Shown piece by piece: positions 53,410-62,065 of a stretch of 64,000 bases of DNA (position 1 is its first letter; every line of letters starts with the position of its first letter). This DNA is from CAYQUC01 sp964514215. Lineage in GTDB: Bacteria; Pseudomonadota; Gammaproteobacteria; UBA6429; Thiohalophilaceae. A program made the translations under genes and the position numbers. A model generated the notes under the pieces. That model had not been told where the DNA came from. It searched no databases and saw only the letters and a program-made list of their open reading frames with translations. The stretch lies in NCBI GenBank assembly GCA_964514215.1, contig CAZEPW010000009.1, positions 1 through 64,000 on the forward strand, read 5' to 3'.

Positions 53410-54534
53410 TTAAAATAAAATATCAACGGACATTGAAACCACAGTGGGATCTTTGTCCGCAACTAATGTTTTATCAAACAATCCATAACGTCCGGTATTA
53501 CCATCAGAGTAATCGGGTTCAATTTTGCTTGCTTGAAATTTTATAGCCATTTTAGGGTTTACATCATAACGAAGTCCTATGGTACTTGACTGCTGTACGA
53601 GTGAATATTTACTATCAGTTTTTCCCTTACCGATAGTAGCGTAAGTTATGTATGGCATGTATTTCGATATTCTATAACCGATAGTTATGTATTTAGAGCT
53701 TTGATCTGGAAATATGGGTTGTAAGGAAGCATCTGAATCACGGTGGGTTAATTCTGAGTATAAAATAAATTGACCATAATCAAGAATTAATCCGAAGCTA
53801 CCTAATGAAACACGAGATTTATCGATGTTAAGTTCGTGTGCTGTTATCACTGCCTGATTATGAGTCACTTGAAATGTGATATTATCAGTAGATATGTTTA
53901 GCGCCGCTCCAAATAATTCATGAGATTCATATTTAATTTTATCACCGGTAACATACTTATTCGAGATGTTGACTGTCGTGTCATCAATAAAAGAGGGTGC
54001 TAAATATTGTTTTGATCTATCACTACCAATATAAGTATTAAAGGTAAGTATGCTACTGTAAAAATCTGTTTCATAAATAAACTCAATTCCTTCTGGTGAG
54101 TTAATAATATTAGTATTATAAACTTCTTCCGGAGGTGTAACCCAAGGATAAGCATGACCAATATCAATATAATTAGAAACCAAGTAAAATGGTAGTTTTA
54201 AACGTCCAAATCGGAATGAGACATCTCTGTTGATGGCATAAGTTGCATAAAACCAAGCGGCTCGTGTTTGATAATCTTCTTTTCCTTCGCTCAATAAAGT
54301 TAACGATAATTCTAGTTTTTTTATAATTTCAGTGTTGAATTGTAATCCGATATGACTGTGATGTGTGAAATCGACATAGTTCTGAGCAAACTCATTTAGA
54401 TAAGTGATATCTTTTTCGTCGGTGTATCCTCCGATTAATGAGGCGTAGCCGGTCATTTCTATTTCTCTAGCATTGGCATTGATTACTAAAATAAAAAAAA
54501 CAGCTGATATAATAAAACGTGTGATCCAGTACAT
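53410..54534 (-). CDS. Outer-membrane porin-like beta-barrel protein
   Basis: A signal peptide ending in VINANA precedes a 350-residue barrel. Segments such as VSFRFGRLKLPFYLVSNYIDIGHAYPWVTPPEEV, given here only by its start and end features (FGRLKLPFY and WVTPP), are typical of marine porin-like proteins. Its last strand ends SMSVDILF, with a terminal Phe sorting signal. It is transcribed together with the Lys/Ala-rich anchored protein, suggesting that the two act in the same envelope structure. Its transported solute is unknown. Confidence 0.82.
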   Translation of the reverse strand: MYWITRFIISAVFFILVINANAREIEMTGYASLIGGYTDEKDITYLNEFAQNYVDFTHHSHIGLQFNTEIIKKLELSLTLLSEGKEDYQTRAAWFYATYAINRDVSFRFGRLKLPFYLVSNYIDIGHAYPWVTPPEEVYNTNIINSPEGIEFIYETDFYSSILTFNTYIGSDRSKQYLAPSFIDDTTVNISNKYVTGDKIKYESHELFGAALNISTDNITFQVTHNQAVITAHELNIDKSRVSLGSFGLILDYGQFILYSELTHRDSDASLQPIFPDQSSKYITIGYRISKYMPYITYATIGKGKTDSKYSLVQQSSTIGLRYDVNPKMAIKFQASKIEPDYSDGNTGRYGLFDKTLVADKDPTVVSMSVDILF

Positions 54535-54969
54535 TGCAACTCCCTTATTATATAAAAAATTTATAGTTATAATTATTGTAAAAATTAATACTCAATTATT
54601 TTTCAAAAATAAAATATAACTATATATCAATTATTTCATTTTTCTATTTTTTTTAGACATATTTTAAAAATATATCTCTAAATATATTAGATAAAATTTT
54701 TTACTCTGTTTTAAATTTGATATTTAAAATGATGAGAATGTGATGCAGGTTTGTGATTGAATAATATATTTATTATTAATCTGTAATTAGTGTCGTAAGT
54801 TAGTACTTACAATGTAGAGCCTTTATTTATAGTGTTAAGTGTGATTTTTTTCTCACATATAAATTATAAAAGTGAATAGTTTAGTGTGATGTATGTTTAT
54901 TAAATTTTATTAATAATACTTTTTACATGCATTTTTAATTTTTTATAATAATACTTTTTATATACATTT
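54535..54969. promoter_or_regulatory. Porin-operon upstream region: dyad and tandem duplication
   Basis: No gene lies in these 435 very AT-rich bases. A perfect dyad GTAAGT-N4-ACTTAC is at 54795-54810, and TGTGA-N8-TCACA at 54840-54857 resembles a CRP site but with two extra spacer bases. A tandem near-duplication of about 35 bases (around 54907-54940 and 54942-54975, core AATAATACTTTTTA) ends inside the TetR gene's 3' end. The porin promoter is expected in the left half. Confidence 0.5.
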
Positions 54970-55557
54970 TTAATTTAACGTTTTATTGATTTCAATCAAC
55001 CAAAGTTTAACATTTTCAACTTCACGTGAAATTAAATTTTTGTCGTTATAAGTTTGAGACATAATAACAATACCTTGTGTACGAACCAATAAACGCATTG
55101 TTAGGTGTTCTGCATTTTCATTTGGTAACATTAGTTTCATTTGTTTTTTTAACCATTTCTTAAAAACATCAAATTGTTGTTTACTAATTTTTTGTAATTT
55201 CGGTTGTGATTTTGCCAGTTCGGTATTTAGGCTGCCCATTGGGCAGCCATAATGTATGACATTAGCAGCTTCATTATTGGCTATTTGTACATAGCGCTGT
55301 AAGCGCTCAAGTGGAGTTGCCAGAGTTGTTTCCCAATTATCTAACATTGACTTCATCGCATTAATTCTATATCCAATAACAGCCTGTAATACATCCTCTT
55401 TGGTTTTGAAGTAATAATAGAGGTTTCCTTTACTTAAACCCGTGGCTGTTGAAATATCGCTGAAAGACATATTATTAAATCCTTTTTGATATAGTAAAGT
55501 ATCAATTGCACTTATCATTTTGGAGCGTTGTTGTTCAGCTGTTTCGCGTATGGTCAT
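54970..55557 (-). CDS. TetR-family regulator
   Basis: The helix-turn-helix is MISAIDTLLYQKGFNNMSFS followed by TGLSKGNLYYYFKTKEDVL. The C-terminal part with HYGCPMGSLNTELAKSQPKL matches the TetR_C group found in many AcuR/ComR-like regulators. It lies 25 bases after the SDR gene on the same strand. Two palindromes in the SDR promoter (56606-56642) are its probable targets, so the operon would be autorepressed. The ligand is unknown. Confidence 0.92.
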   Translation of the reverse strand: MTIRETAEQQRSKMISAIDTLLYQKGFNNMSFSDISTATGLSKGNLYYYFKTKEDVLQAVIGYRINAMKSMLDNWETTLATPLERLQRYVQIANNEAANVIHYGCPMGSLNTELAKSQPKLQKISKQQFDVFKKWLKKQMKLMLPNENAEHLTMRLLVRTQGIVIMSQTYNDKNLISREVENVKLWLIEINKTLN

Positions 55558-55582
55558 AATTGTTTCTGTTGTTAAATTAAAG

Positions 55583-56590
55583 TTAAGTAATTGATTTTTT
55601 CATCTTCATTGCTTGTTTCTGGCGAATAGACATTTCTGACATTTGCGCCTTTATAGTATCCTTCCAATTATATTGAGGTTTGTAACCCAGTGCTTGTGAT
55701 ATTTTATTATTATTGACATGCGTTTCCTCTAAAAGAAAAATGATGCTGCGCACAATTAATGGTTCCCAAGGAACGATACGATCCAATTTTTCCATTAACC
55801 AAGCGAAAGGGTAGGCTATACTAAAGGGGACACCAAAATGTGGTTTGGGTAGTTGGTATTCAGTGCTGATAAACTCAATAACCGTTTTAACTTTTGGTAT
55901 TGCTGGACCAACAACATTAAAACTCTGATAATGCGATAATGTTTCATTTGTTGCAGCTAGCGTCATCGCTTGTGCTATATCTCGTCCATCAATAATTGGC
56001 ATACCGGTTTGTCCAGCAGCAACCCAGGGGACTAGATGCGTTTTTAAGCGAGGCACCAAAATGGGTAATAAGCCCAGAGCATAGTTTTCACCTGCAAATA
56101 TTCCAAAACGTAGATTTATTATTGTCTTTTTGTCACTTGCTAATTGACGTAGATATTCTTCAATTTTGATAACATTAGCAAAATGCGGCCAAAACAGTGG
56201 CGGCTTACCAGCAGTCAATGCATCGTTTGAACCATTTGTTGCTGATATCGATGTGCTGCTAATATTAATAAATTTTTGTGCTGAGCTTTGCATAAAGCTA
56301 TCAATAAATTTGATACTGGGCTGGAGAAACAATGTATCTGAATCATTAGCGTTTCCCCATAATGATGACCATGAGGCCGCATTAATTACAACATCAATAT
56401 TCTTAAATAAGCTATCGAGGTAGGTTTGATCCCGAATATCACCTTGCCTCACTTCACCATTAAATGTTTTGTGTAGCTTATTAGGATCTCTACAGGCCGC
56501 AATTAAATTAATATCAGAAATTTTAGCTAATTGGGTTAAAGCATGTGACCCCACAAAACCTGTTGCACCGGTGATGAGTATTGTTTTCAT
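55583..56590 (-). CDS. Extended SDR NAD(P)-dependent epimerase/dehydratase family protein
   Basis: The protein opens with the Rossmann motif ILITGATGFVGSHAL, then QGDIRDQTYLDSLFKNIDVV and NAASWSSLWGN. The catalytic Ser is in INISSTSI. The usual Tyr-x3-Lys is not obvious at its expected place (FANVIKIEEYL follows), so it may be an atypical SDR. The C-terminal substrate domain resembles NAD-dependent epimerases and 3-beta-HSD-like enzymes. Length is 335 residues. GGAG at 56597-56600 precedes the ATG. It is the first gene of the SDR/TetR operon. Confidence 0.85.
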   Translation of the reverse strand: MKTILITGATGFVGSHALTQLAKISDINLIAACRDPNKLHKTFNGEVRQGDIRDQTYLDSLFKNIDVVINAASWSSLWGNANDSDTLFLQPSIKFIDSFMQSSAQKFINISSTSISATNGSNDALTAGKPPLFWPHFANVIKIEEYLRQLASDKKTIINLRFGIFAGENYALGLLPILVPRLKTHLVPWVAAGQTGMPIIDGRDIAQAMTLAATNETLSHYQSFNVVGPAIPKVKTVIEFISTEYQLPKPHFGVPFSIAYPFAWLMEKLDRIVPWEPLIVRSIIFLLEETHVNNNKISQALGYKPQYNWKDTIKAQMSEMSIRQKQAMKMKKSIT

Positions 56591-56605
56591 TTGTCGCTCC
56601 TGTTA

Positions 56606-56649
56606 TTGGACGTATGTCCCAGTATATTGGTCAATCGTCCAAATATCAA
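56606..56649 (-). promoter_or_regulatory. SDR/TetR operon promoter with two TetR-type operators
   Basis: Read on the minus strand, TTGATA (56649-56644) and TATACT (56626-56621) are spaced by exactly 17 bases. Two copies of a TTGGAC-N4-GTCCAA-like palindrome overlap it: 56627-56642, filling the spacer, and 56606-56621, just downstream of the -10. Their centres are 21 bases apart, two helical turns. This is a typical autorepressed TetR promoter. Confidence 0.85.
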
Positions 56650-56730
56650 GAAAGGGATAGAATTTGTTCCGGTATTCGATTAAATAAGGTTAGTTACGTT
56701 TGACATGAGATGTTAAACCTCAACAAAAAT

Positions 56731-56996
56731 GGTGGTTTAAACAAATAGTGTTGGGGTTCGATAGACACTTACCCCAACCTACAAAAATTATAATAACCCA
56801 GTAGGTTGGGGTAAGCATAGCGCAACAGCGATGGAGGTTTAAACCGATAGCGTGGGGTTCGGAAGACATTCACCCCAACCTACATAAAATTACAATGGCA
56901 TAATAATAACCCAGTAGGTTGGGGTAAGCGCAGCGCAACAGCGATAGTTGTTTAAACAAGTTTGTTGGGGTTTGAAAAGCATTCCCCCCAACCTAC
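56731..56996. repeat. Tandem array of a GTAGGTTGGGGTAAG repeat family
   Basis: About two and a half copies of a unit of 100 to 113 bases lie between the SDR and DUF2058 genes. Each unit carries GTTTAAAC or a close variant, TGGGGTTCG, ACCCCAACCTAC, then CCCAGTAGGTTGGGGTAAGC and GCGCAACAGCGA. The internal ACCCCAACC and GGTTGGGGT arms can form large hairpins. A partial relative lies at 5237-5321. There is no coding sequence. Confidence 0.9.
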
Positions 56997-57021
56997 GGAG
57001 GAATATTTTATTTTAATGTTG

Positions 57022-57561
57022 TTACCAAGTTAAATCATCCGGAATTTGATATTCGGCATAGGGATCGTTTTCATCAGTTTGGTGTTGTTCATCTACAAAA
57101 ATTATTATACGTTTTTCATTTCGTTGTTGAATTTTTTTGGCTATTGTTAAAGGAACGAGTTCATAACGACCTTCGATGCGAGCTATTCCAAGTTTGCCAT
57201 TAATTAATTGTTGTTTCATATCGTTATTGATATAAATATGTTTAATTTTATTTTGGTGTTCAAAGTTATAAATTATTTCGCATGTGTTATCACGTTTGAT
57301 AAAATTATTTTCAATCAATTGATTAATTTCTGAGGAAATAGCTTTTTGTCGGGCTTGCAGTTCTTTTTTCTTATTAAGCTCACTATCGCGCTTTGATTTT
57401 TGTTCGGCAATTTTTTGTAACTTTAATTTTGCCTCGTCAACAGTTTTATCTTTTTTTGATAATTGTTTTTTCTTTTTATGTTTACTTTTATTGGCTTTTT
57501 GCACTTGTTGCTTAGTGACTAAGCCAGCTTTAAGTAGTTGTTCTTGGAATGGGTTTCCCAT
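57022..57561 (-). CDS. DUF2058 (YaiL-family) protein
   Basis: The protein starts MGNPFQEQLLKAGLVTKQQV, has a strongly basic coiled-coil middle (KHKKKKQLSKKDK and following) and ends DENDPYAEYQIPDDLTW, the DUF2058 signature. Members are annotated as nucleoprotein or polynucleotide-associated, but no activity is proven. Length 179 is normal. It is a single gene between the repeat array and the copper operon. Confidence 0.93.
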   Translation of the reverse strand: MGNPFQEQLLKAGLVTKQQVQKANKSKHKKKKQLSKKDKTVDEAKLKLQKIAEQKSKRDSELNKKKELQARQKAISSEINQLIENNFIKRDNTCEIIYNFEHQNKIKHIYINNDMKQQLINGKLGIARIEGRYELVPLTIAKKIQQRNEKRIIIFVDEQHQTDENDPYAEYQIPDDLTW

Positions 57562-57658
57562 GTGTTTTAATCTCGCTATTCGAGGTTGTGTCAGTTGTTG
57601 GGTTGTTATTTTATCGTGTTATCGCTATTGAGCCAATCAAAAAACTTCGATAAATGAA

Positions 57659-58414
57659 CTAATCCGCATTTTTTGAGATAGAACTTTTAATTAGCCACGA
57701 AATAATTAATATAATGGCCAGTAATATTGAATATATCACAAACTGATTGGAATATTGTTCGATTACGGTTACTTTACTGGCGATTGCGGTATATACAATT
57801 GTTGCTGGTAACATTCCGATGAAAGTTGCCAGTAAAAAATGTGAGGTTTTTATGGTGCTCGCACCTGCTGCATAGCTGATTAAATCAAATGAAATTATTG
57901 GTATTAGTCTAGCGATTAATATTACTTTAAAGCCATGTTTACTACTAATTTTTTCAATATAATCATGAGTTTTTGATTCTTTTAATTTATTTCGCGCATA
58001 GTTATTATAAAACCATCGGGTGATGGAAAATGACACTAAAGCACCTAACATTGCACCTATTGATGAGATAACAACTCCCCAAAATAAACCAAATATGATG
58101 CCATTGGCAGCAGTAATTAAATAAGCCGGTAGCGGTGCGATTACCGCTTGGAGAATCATAAGTAATACGCTAATCAGGGGGGCGGCTAGCCCCCACGATC
58201 GTATGATAGTTAGAATATCGGTTGTGTTATTGCTAATTAGTATTTCACATGTTTTTTCTATTTGATGGTGAAATAGAAAAAACAGGCTTAGATAACTAAT
58301 TAGTAGTAGTAAGAAAATTAAATTATTTTTTAGTGTTTTTATTTTAATGCGAAAATATATAAACGCTAAAATTAAAATACCAAAAATTAAAATTGAAAAA
58401 CTATAAAGCCCCAT
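57659..58414 (-). CDS. TVP38/TMEM64 (DedA-like) membrane protein
   Basis: The 251-residue protein has six or more membrane helices and the SNARE-associated/VTT core: APLPAYLITAANGIIFGLFW, GAMLGALVSFSITRWF, RLIPIISFDLISYAAG. VTT proteins are lipid scramblases or transporters. It follows the SHOCT gene by 14 bases on the same strand and may belong to the copper operon. In other bacteria such genes sit beside heavy-metal ATPases, but no metal role is proven. Confidence 0.9.
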   Translation of the reverse strand: MGLYSFSILIFGILILAFIYFRIKIKTLKNNLIFLLLLISYLSLFFLFHHQIEKTCEILISNNTTDILTIIRSWGLAAPLISVLLMILQAVIAPLPAYLITAANGIIFGLFWGVVISSIGAMLGALVSFSITRWFYNNYARNKLKESKTHDYIEKISSKHGFKVILIARLIPIISFDLISYAAGASTIKTSHFLLATFIGMLPATIVYTAIASKVTVIEQYSNQFVIYSILLAIILIISWLIKSSISKNAD

Positions 58415-58428
58415 TTAGAAATAAAACC

Positions 58429-58659
58429 TTATTTATTTTTTAACTGATCTCGTTGATGATTAAATTCGTCATCATTTATTTCTCCATTGGCATAACGCTT
58501 TTCTAATATCTCCATCGCTGTTTCAGTTTTATTTATCTTAGAGTCATCAGGGTTGTTAGTAAAAACATTTTTGAAGAGGTAGATTATTATGATTAAAAGT
58601 ATAATCCAAAAAAACCACATATAACCTCCACTGAATATCATCGAACCATTGCCCATCAT
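58429..58659 (-). CDS. SHOCT-domain small membrane protein
   Basis: A membrane helix (about 12-32) is followed by a short linker and the SHOCT motif AMEILEKRYANGEINDDEFN near the C terminus. SHOCT helices mediate oligomerisation, and such proteins commonly lie next to copper ATPases. Its start overlaps the CopA stop by four bases (ATGA), so it is coupled to that gene. Either of the first two Met codons may be used. Confidence 0.88.
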   Translation of the reverse strand: MMGNGSMIFSGGYMWFFWIILLIIIIYLFKNVFTNNPDDSKINKTETAMEILEKRYANGEINDDEFNHQRDQLKNK

Positions 58660-61196
58660 AGCTTAGCCTTTTTTAATCTCAATGCGTTGGTAATAACCGA
58701 TACTGAACTAAAGCTCATCGCTGCTGCTGCAATTATGGGTGACAATAACACACCAAACACGGGGTATAATACTCCTGCGGCAACTGGCACACCGGCGCTA
58801 TTGTAGATAAATGCAAAGAATAAATTTTGACGAATATTACGCATGGTTGCTCTACTTAAACGCCTTGCTCGAACGATGCCGCGAAGATCACCTTTAATGA
58901 GTGTGACACTGGCACTTTCCATTGCAACATCGGTTCCAGTTCCCATCGCAATACCAACTTGTGCTTGTGCTAAAGCGGGGGCATCATTAATGCCATCACC
59001 GGCCATTGCAACAATTTTTCCGGCGGCTTGTAATTCTTTAACGATAGCGGCTTTTTGGTCAGGCAACACTTCGGCCTCTACTCGATCAATATTAAGTTTG
59101 CTGGCAACCGCTTGAGCTGTTTTATTGCTATCACCGGTTAACATCACAATGGTAATGCCTTCTGCGTGTAAACTGGCAATGGCTTCTGGTGTTGAGTCTT
59201 TAATGGGATCAGCTACACCGATTAATCCTGCTGCAATATTGTCAATAGCTATGAGCATGACGGTTTGGCCTTCACTGCGGTAGTTATCTGCCTGTGAGGG
59301 AAGATCGCCTGCGTCTATATTGAGGCTTTCGAGTAGTTTTAAATTTCCGAGTGCAATTTGTTTATTATTAACGATGCCGGTAACGCCTTTTCCGGTGATT
59401 GATTGGAAGTCTGTAATATCGGACATTGCTATGTCTTTATCTTGTGCGCCTTTGACTATGGCTTCGGCTAGGGGATGTTCACTTGAGCGCTCGATACTTG
59501 CGGCTAAGCTCAATACTTCATCCTCGTTAAAACCATTGTTAACTTGTACATTCACTAATTTTGGTTTGCCTTCGGTTAGTGTTCCGGTTTTATCGACTAC
59601 GAGAGTATCGACTTTTTCCATTAACTCTAAGGCTTCAGCATTTTTTATTAATACACCAGCAGCCGCACCTCGGCCGGTTCCTACCATAATCGATATTGGT
59701 GTTGCGAGGCCAAGGGCACAAGGGCAGGCAATGATTAAAACTGCAACTGCGTTTACGATGGCATGTGCAAGTCTTGGTTCTGGCCCGTATAATCCCCAAA
59801 CAGTAAATGATATTGCGGCAATCAGCACCACCACGGGTACAAAAAATCCTGCTACCGTGTCGGCTAATTTTTGGATGGGGGCGCGTGAGCGTTGTGCATC
59901 GGCAACCATTTGTACTATTTGTGATAATAAAGTATCGCTACCAATTTTTTCGGCGGTCATTAATAGGCTGCCTGTGCCGTTTACTGTGGCTCCTATTAGT
60001 CGTTCACCTTGTTCTTTTGTGACGGGTATTGGTTCACCGGTGACCATTGATTCGTCCACATTACTTTCACCATCTACTACGATGCCATCAACTGGAATTT
60101 TTTCTCCGGGACGAACTCGAAGCTTGTCGCCAACCACAACTTTCTCTAAAGAAATATCTTCTTCAGTGCCGTCTTCTCGAACGATACGTGCAGTATTAGG
60201 TGCAAGGCCAAGTAGCAGTTGTATTGCGGCATTGGTTTTTGAACGTGCGCGTAATTCTAAAACTTGCCCAAGTAAAACCAGAGTTGTAATAACGGCTGCC
60301 GCTTCAAAATAAACATCAACCAAGCCGCCTTCCATTTGCATAACCGGTGGAAATAATCCGGGATAGAGTAATGCGACGACGCTGTAGATGTAGGCTACGG
60401 ATACACCAAGCCCAATCAAGGTAAACATATTTAAGTTCCAAGTTTTAATGGATAACCAGAAACGCACGTAAAACGGCCAGCCGCCCCATAGTACTACAGG
60501 TGATGCTAATACAAATTGTATCCACTGTACTTTATCCATTGTTAAGGCGCTGGGTAATAGTGTTGGCATTAAGTCCGCTACCATTGCTAATATGAAAACT
60601 GGGATGGATAAAATAGTGCCAATCCAAAAGCGACGGCTCATATCATTGAGTTCTTCATTCTCTTCTTCAACGGCAACACTGGTTGCTTCGAGTGCCATGC
60701 CGCATTTGGGACAAATACCGGGTTCGTCTTGTAATATCTCTGGATGCATGGGACAGGTATATTGTGTTTTGCTGGCAACACTTGGGATACCCATTGGTTC
60801 TAATGCCATACCACATTTGGGACAAATTCCTGGACCTTGTTGAATGATTTCAGGATCCATTGGGCAGGTGTATGTTGTCTCAGTATCTTGCTCTGATACA
60901 ACCTGATTATCGGATTCTTTTTTATCTAGATAGTGTTGTGGTTGTTTTTCGAATTTATGCAGACAATTTTCACTGCAGAAATGGTAGTCGTTATTGTTAT
61001 AATTAAATTGATGTTGGTTTTGTGCATCAACGACCATACCACAGACAGGATCTTTTATGTCGAGATACTGTTGCGGCTGTTCTTCGAATTTATGTAAGCA
61101 ATGTTCACTACAGAAATGATAATCGTTATTGTTATAATTAAATTGATGTTGGCTTTGTTCATCAACGTCCATGCCGCATACAGGATCTTTTTTCAT
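58656..61196 (-). CDS. copA: Copper-translocating P1B-type ATPase with duplicated N-terminal metal modules
   Basis: The catalytic core has CPCALGLATP (about 490), DKTGTLTEGKP (phosphorylated Asp about 533) and GDGINDAPALAQA (about 732), with eight membrane helices. The N terminus is unusual: two near-identical YHS domains (DPVCGMDVDEQSQHQFNYNN at 4-23 and its copy about 46 residues later), then two YTCPM...CPKCGMAL heavy-metal-binding segments (about 109-136 and 144-170). No classical GMxCxxC HMA domain is seen. The pump exports Cu(I) from the cytoplasm. It heads an operon with the SHOCT and TVP38 genes. No CueR-type operator was found upstream. Confidence 0.95.
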   Translation of the reverse strand: MKKDPVCGMDVDEQSQHQFNYNNNDYHFCSEHCLHKFEEQPQQYLDIKDPVCGMVVDAQNQHQFNYNNNDYHFCSENCLHKFEKQPQHYLDKKESDNQVVSEQDTETTYTCPMDPEIIQQGPGICPKCGMALEPMGIPSVASKTQYTCPMHPEILQDEPGICPKCGMALEATSVAVEEENEELNDMSRRFWIGTILSIPVFILAMVADLMPTLLPSALTMDKVQWIQFVLASPVVLWGGWPFYVRFWLSIKTWNLNMFTLIGLGVSVAYIYSVVALLYPGLFPPVMQMEGGLVDVYFEAAAVITTLVLLGQVLELRARSKTNAAIQLLLGLAPNTARIVREDGTEEDISLEKVVVGDKLRVRPGEKIPVDGIVVDGESNVDESMVTGEPIPVTKEQGERLIGATVNGTGSLLMTAEKIGSDTLLSQIVQMVADAQRSRAPIQKLADTVAGFFVPVVVLIAAISFTVWGLYGPEPRLAHAIVNAVAVLIIACPCALGLATPISIMVGTGRGAAAGVLIKNAEALELMEKVDTLVVDKTGTLTEGKPKLVNVQVNNGFNEDEVLSLAASIERSSEHPLAEAIVKGAQDKDIAMSDITDFQSITGKGVTGIVNNKQIALGNLKLLESLNIDAGDLPSQADNYRSEGQTVMLIAIDNIAAGLIGVADPIKDSTPEAIASLHAEGITIVMLTGDSNKTAQAVASKLNIDRVEAEVLPDQKAAIVKELQAAGKIVAMAGDGINDAPALAQAQVGIAMGTGTDVAMESASVTLIKGDLRGIVRARRLSRATMRNIRQNLFFAFIYNSAGVPVAAGVLYPVFGVLLSPIIAAAAMSFSSVSVITNALRLKKAKL

Positions 61197-61342
61197 TTTA
61201 TTCTCACTTTTATTATTTTACTTATACACATAATTTATGACAATAGGAGGTGGTTTTCGTGTCAAATAATGATTTACTAATTAATCTGGATCAGACAAGC
61301 AAAACTACTATGAATTGCATTAAAACGCGAATCCTCCTTATT

Positions 61343-61903
61343 TTATTGAGTCTTATTCGAGTTTTTGCTGATGAATTCTTCAATTAATGTTGTTGGAACG
61401 GCACCAGACTGTTCTGCTTTTAATTCACCGGATGGCGCATAAAGTAGAAATGATGGTGTTCCAACTAAATTTTTCCCCGTTTGCAATTCGTAAAAATGGT
61501 CAATCACGACTGGGGCTGCAATTAAGTTTGTAAAATTGACTTTGTGCTTACGAATGAACTCAAGTGCATCGGCTTTATATTGCCAGCCGTCAACTGAAAT
61601 GCCTAACACTGTTAAGTCTTTGTTTTTATGTTTATTATTGAGTTCGATATAATTTTTTATTTCGGCATTACAGATGTGGCAACTCGATGCCCATATCATA
61701 ACCAGTAACCATTTTCCTTTGCCAGTGTATTCTTCTATGCTGCGGTTTTTGCCACTAAAGTCTTGTAATAATACATCTTTATTATAGAGTAAATGTTGGC
61801 TTTCACCTGATTTTGTTATTTCTGCTGTTTGGGCAGCATTAATGGTTAGTGATGTGATTAAAATAGACAAAAGTAAGGTGTTAAATTTTATTGCACGTAT
61901 CAT
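61343..61903 (-). CDS. Exported TlpA/ResA-like thioredoxin-fold protein
   Basis: A signal peptide (about 1-24) precedes a thioredoxin fold with active site WASSCHICNAEI (C75, C78), then LTVLGISVDGWQYKADAL and VGTPSFLLYAPSGEL carrying the cis-proline. TlpA-like proteins reduce periplasmic disulfides, often for cytochrome c or copper-site assembly. It lies 146 bases upstream of copA on the same strand and might share transcription, though no clear coupling is seen. Length is 186 residues. Confidence 0.88.
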   Translation of the reverse strand: MIRAIKFNTLLLSILITSLTINAAQTAEITKSGESQHLLYNKDVLLQDFSGKNRSIEEYTGKGKWLLVMIWASSCHICNAEIKNYIELNNKHKNKDLTVLGISVDGWQYKADALEFIRKHKVNFTNLIAAPVVIDHFYELQTGKNLVGTPSFLLYAPSGELKAEQSGAVPTTLIEEFISKNSNKTQ

Positions 61904-62065
61904 AGTCTCACCACTAAGGTATTCTGGGGAATTAAATTTATTTTCAATACGTATAGTTGGACAGCTTAATAGTGCTTTGGTGCCCTATAATTTGAATTTT
62001 TTTGTCTCTATTTAGAGGTTGCGGATGGGGCTTTGAAACGCCTACCATCCGTCAACAATAAAATA

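Noticed and set aside
54840..54857. TGTGA...TCACA as a CRP site
   Set aside because: The half-sites are separated by eight bases, where CRP requires six; it is listed only as a resemblance.
59320..60312. 330-codon plus-strand open frame
   Set aside because: It is fully antisense to copA, has a Ser/Thr/Ala-rich composition without domains, and results from codon bias of the real gene.
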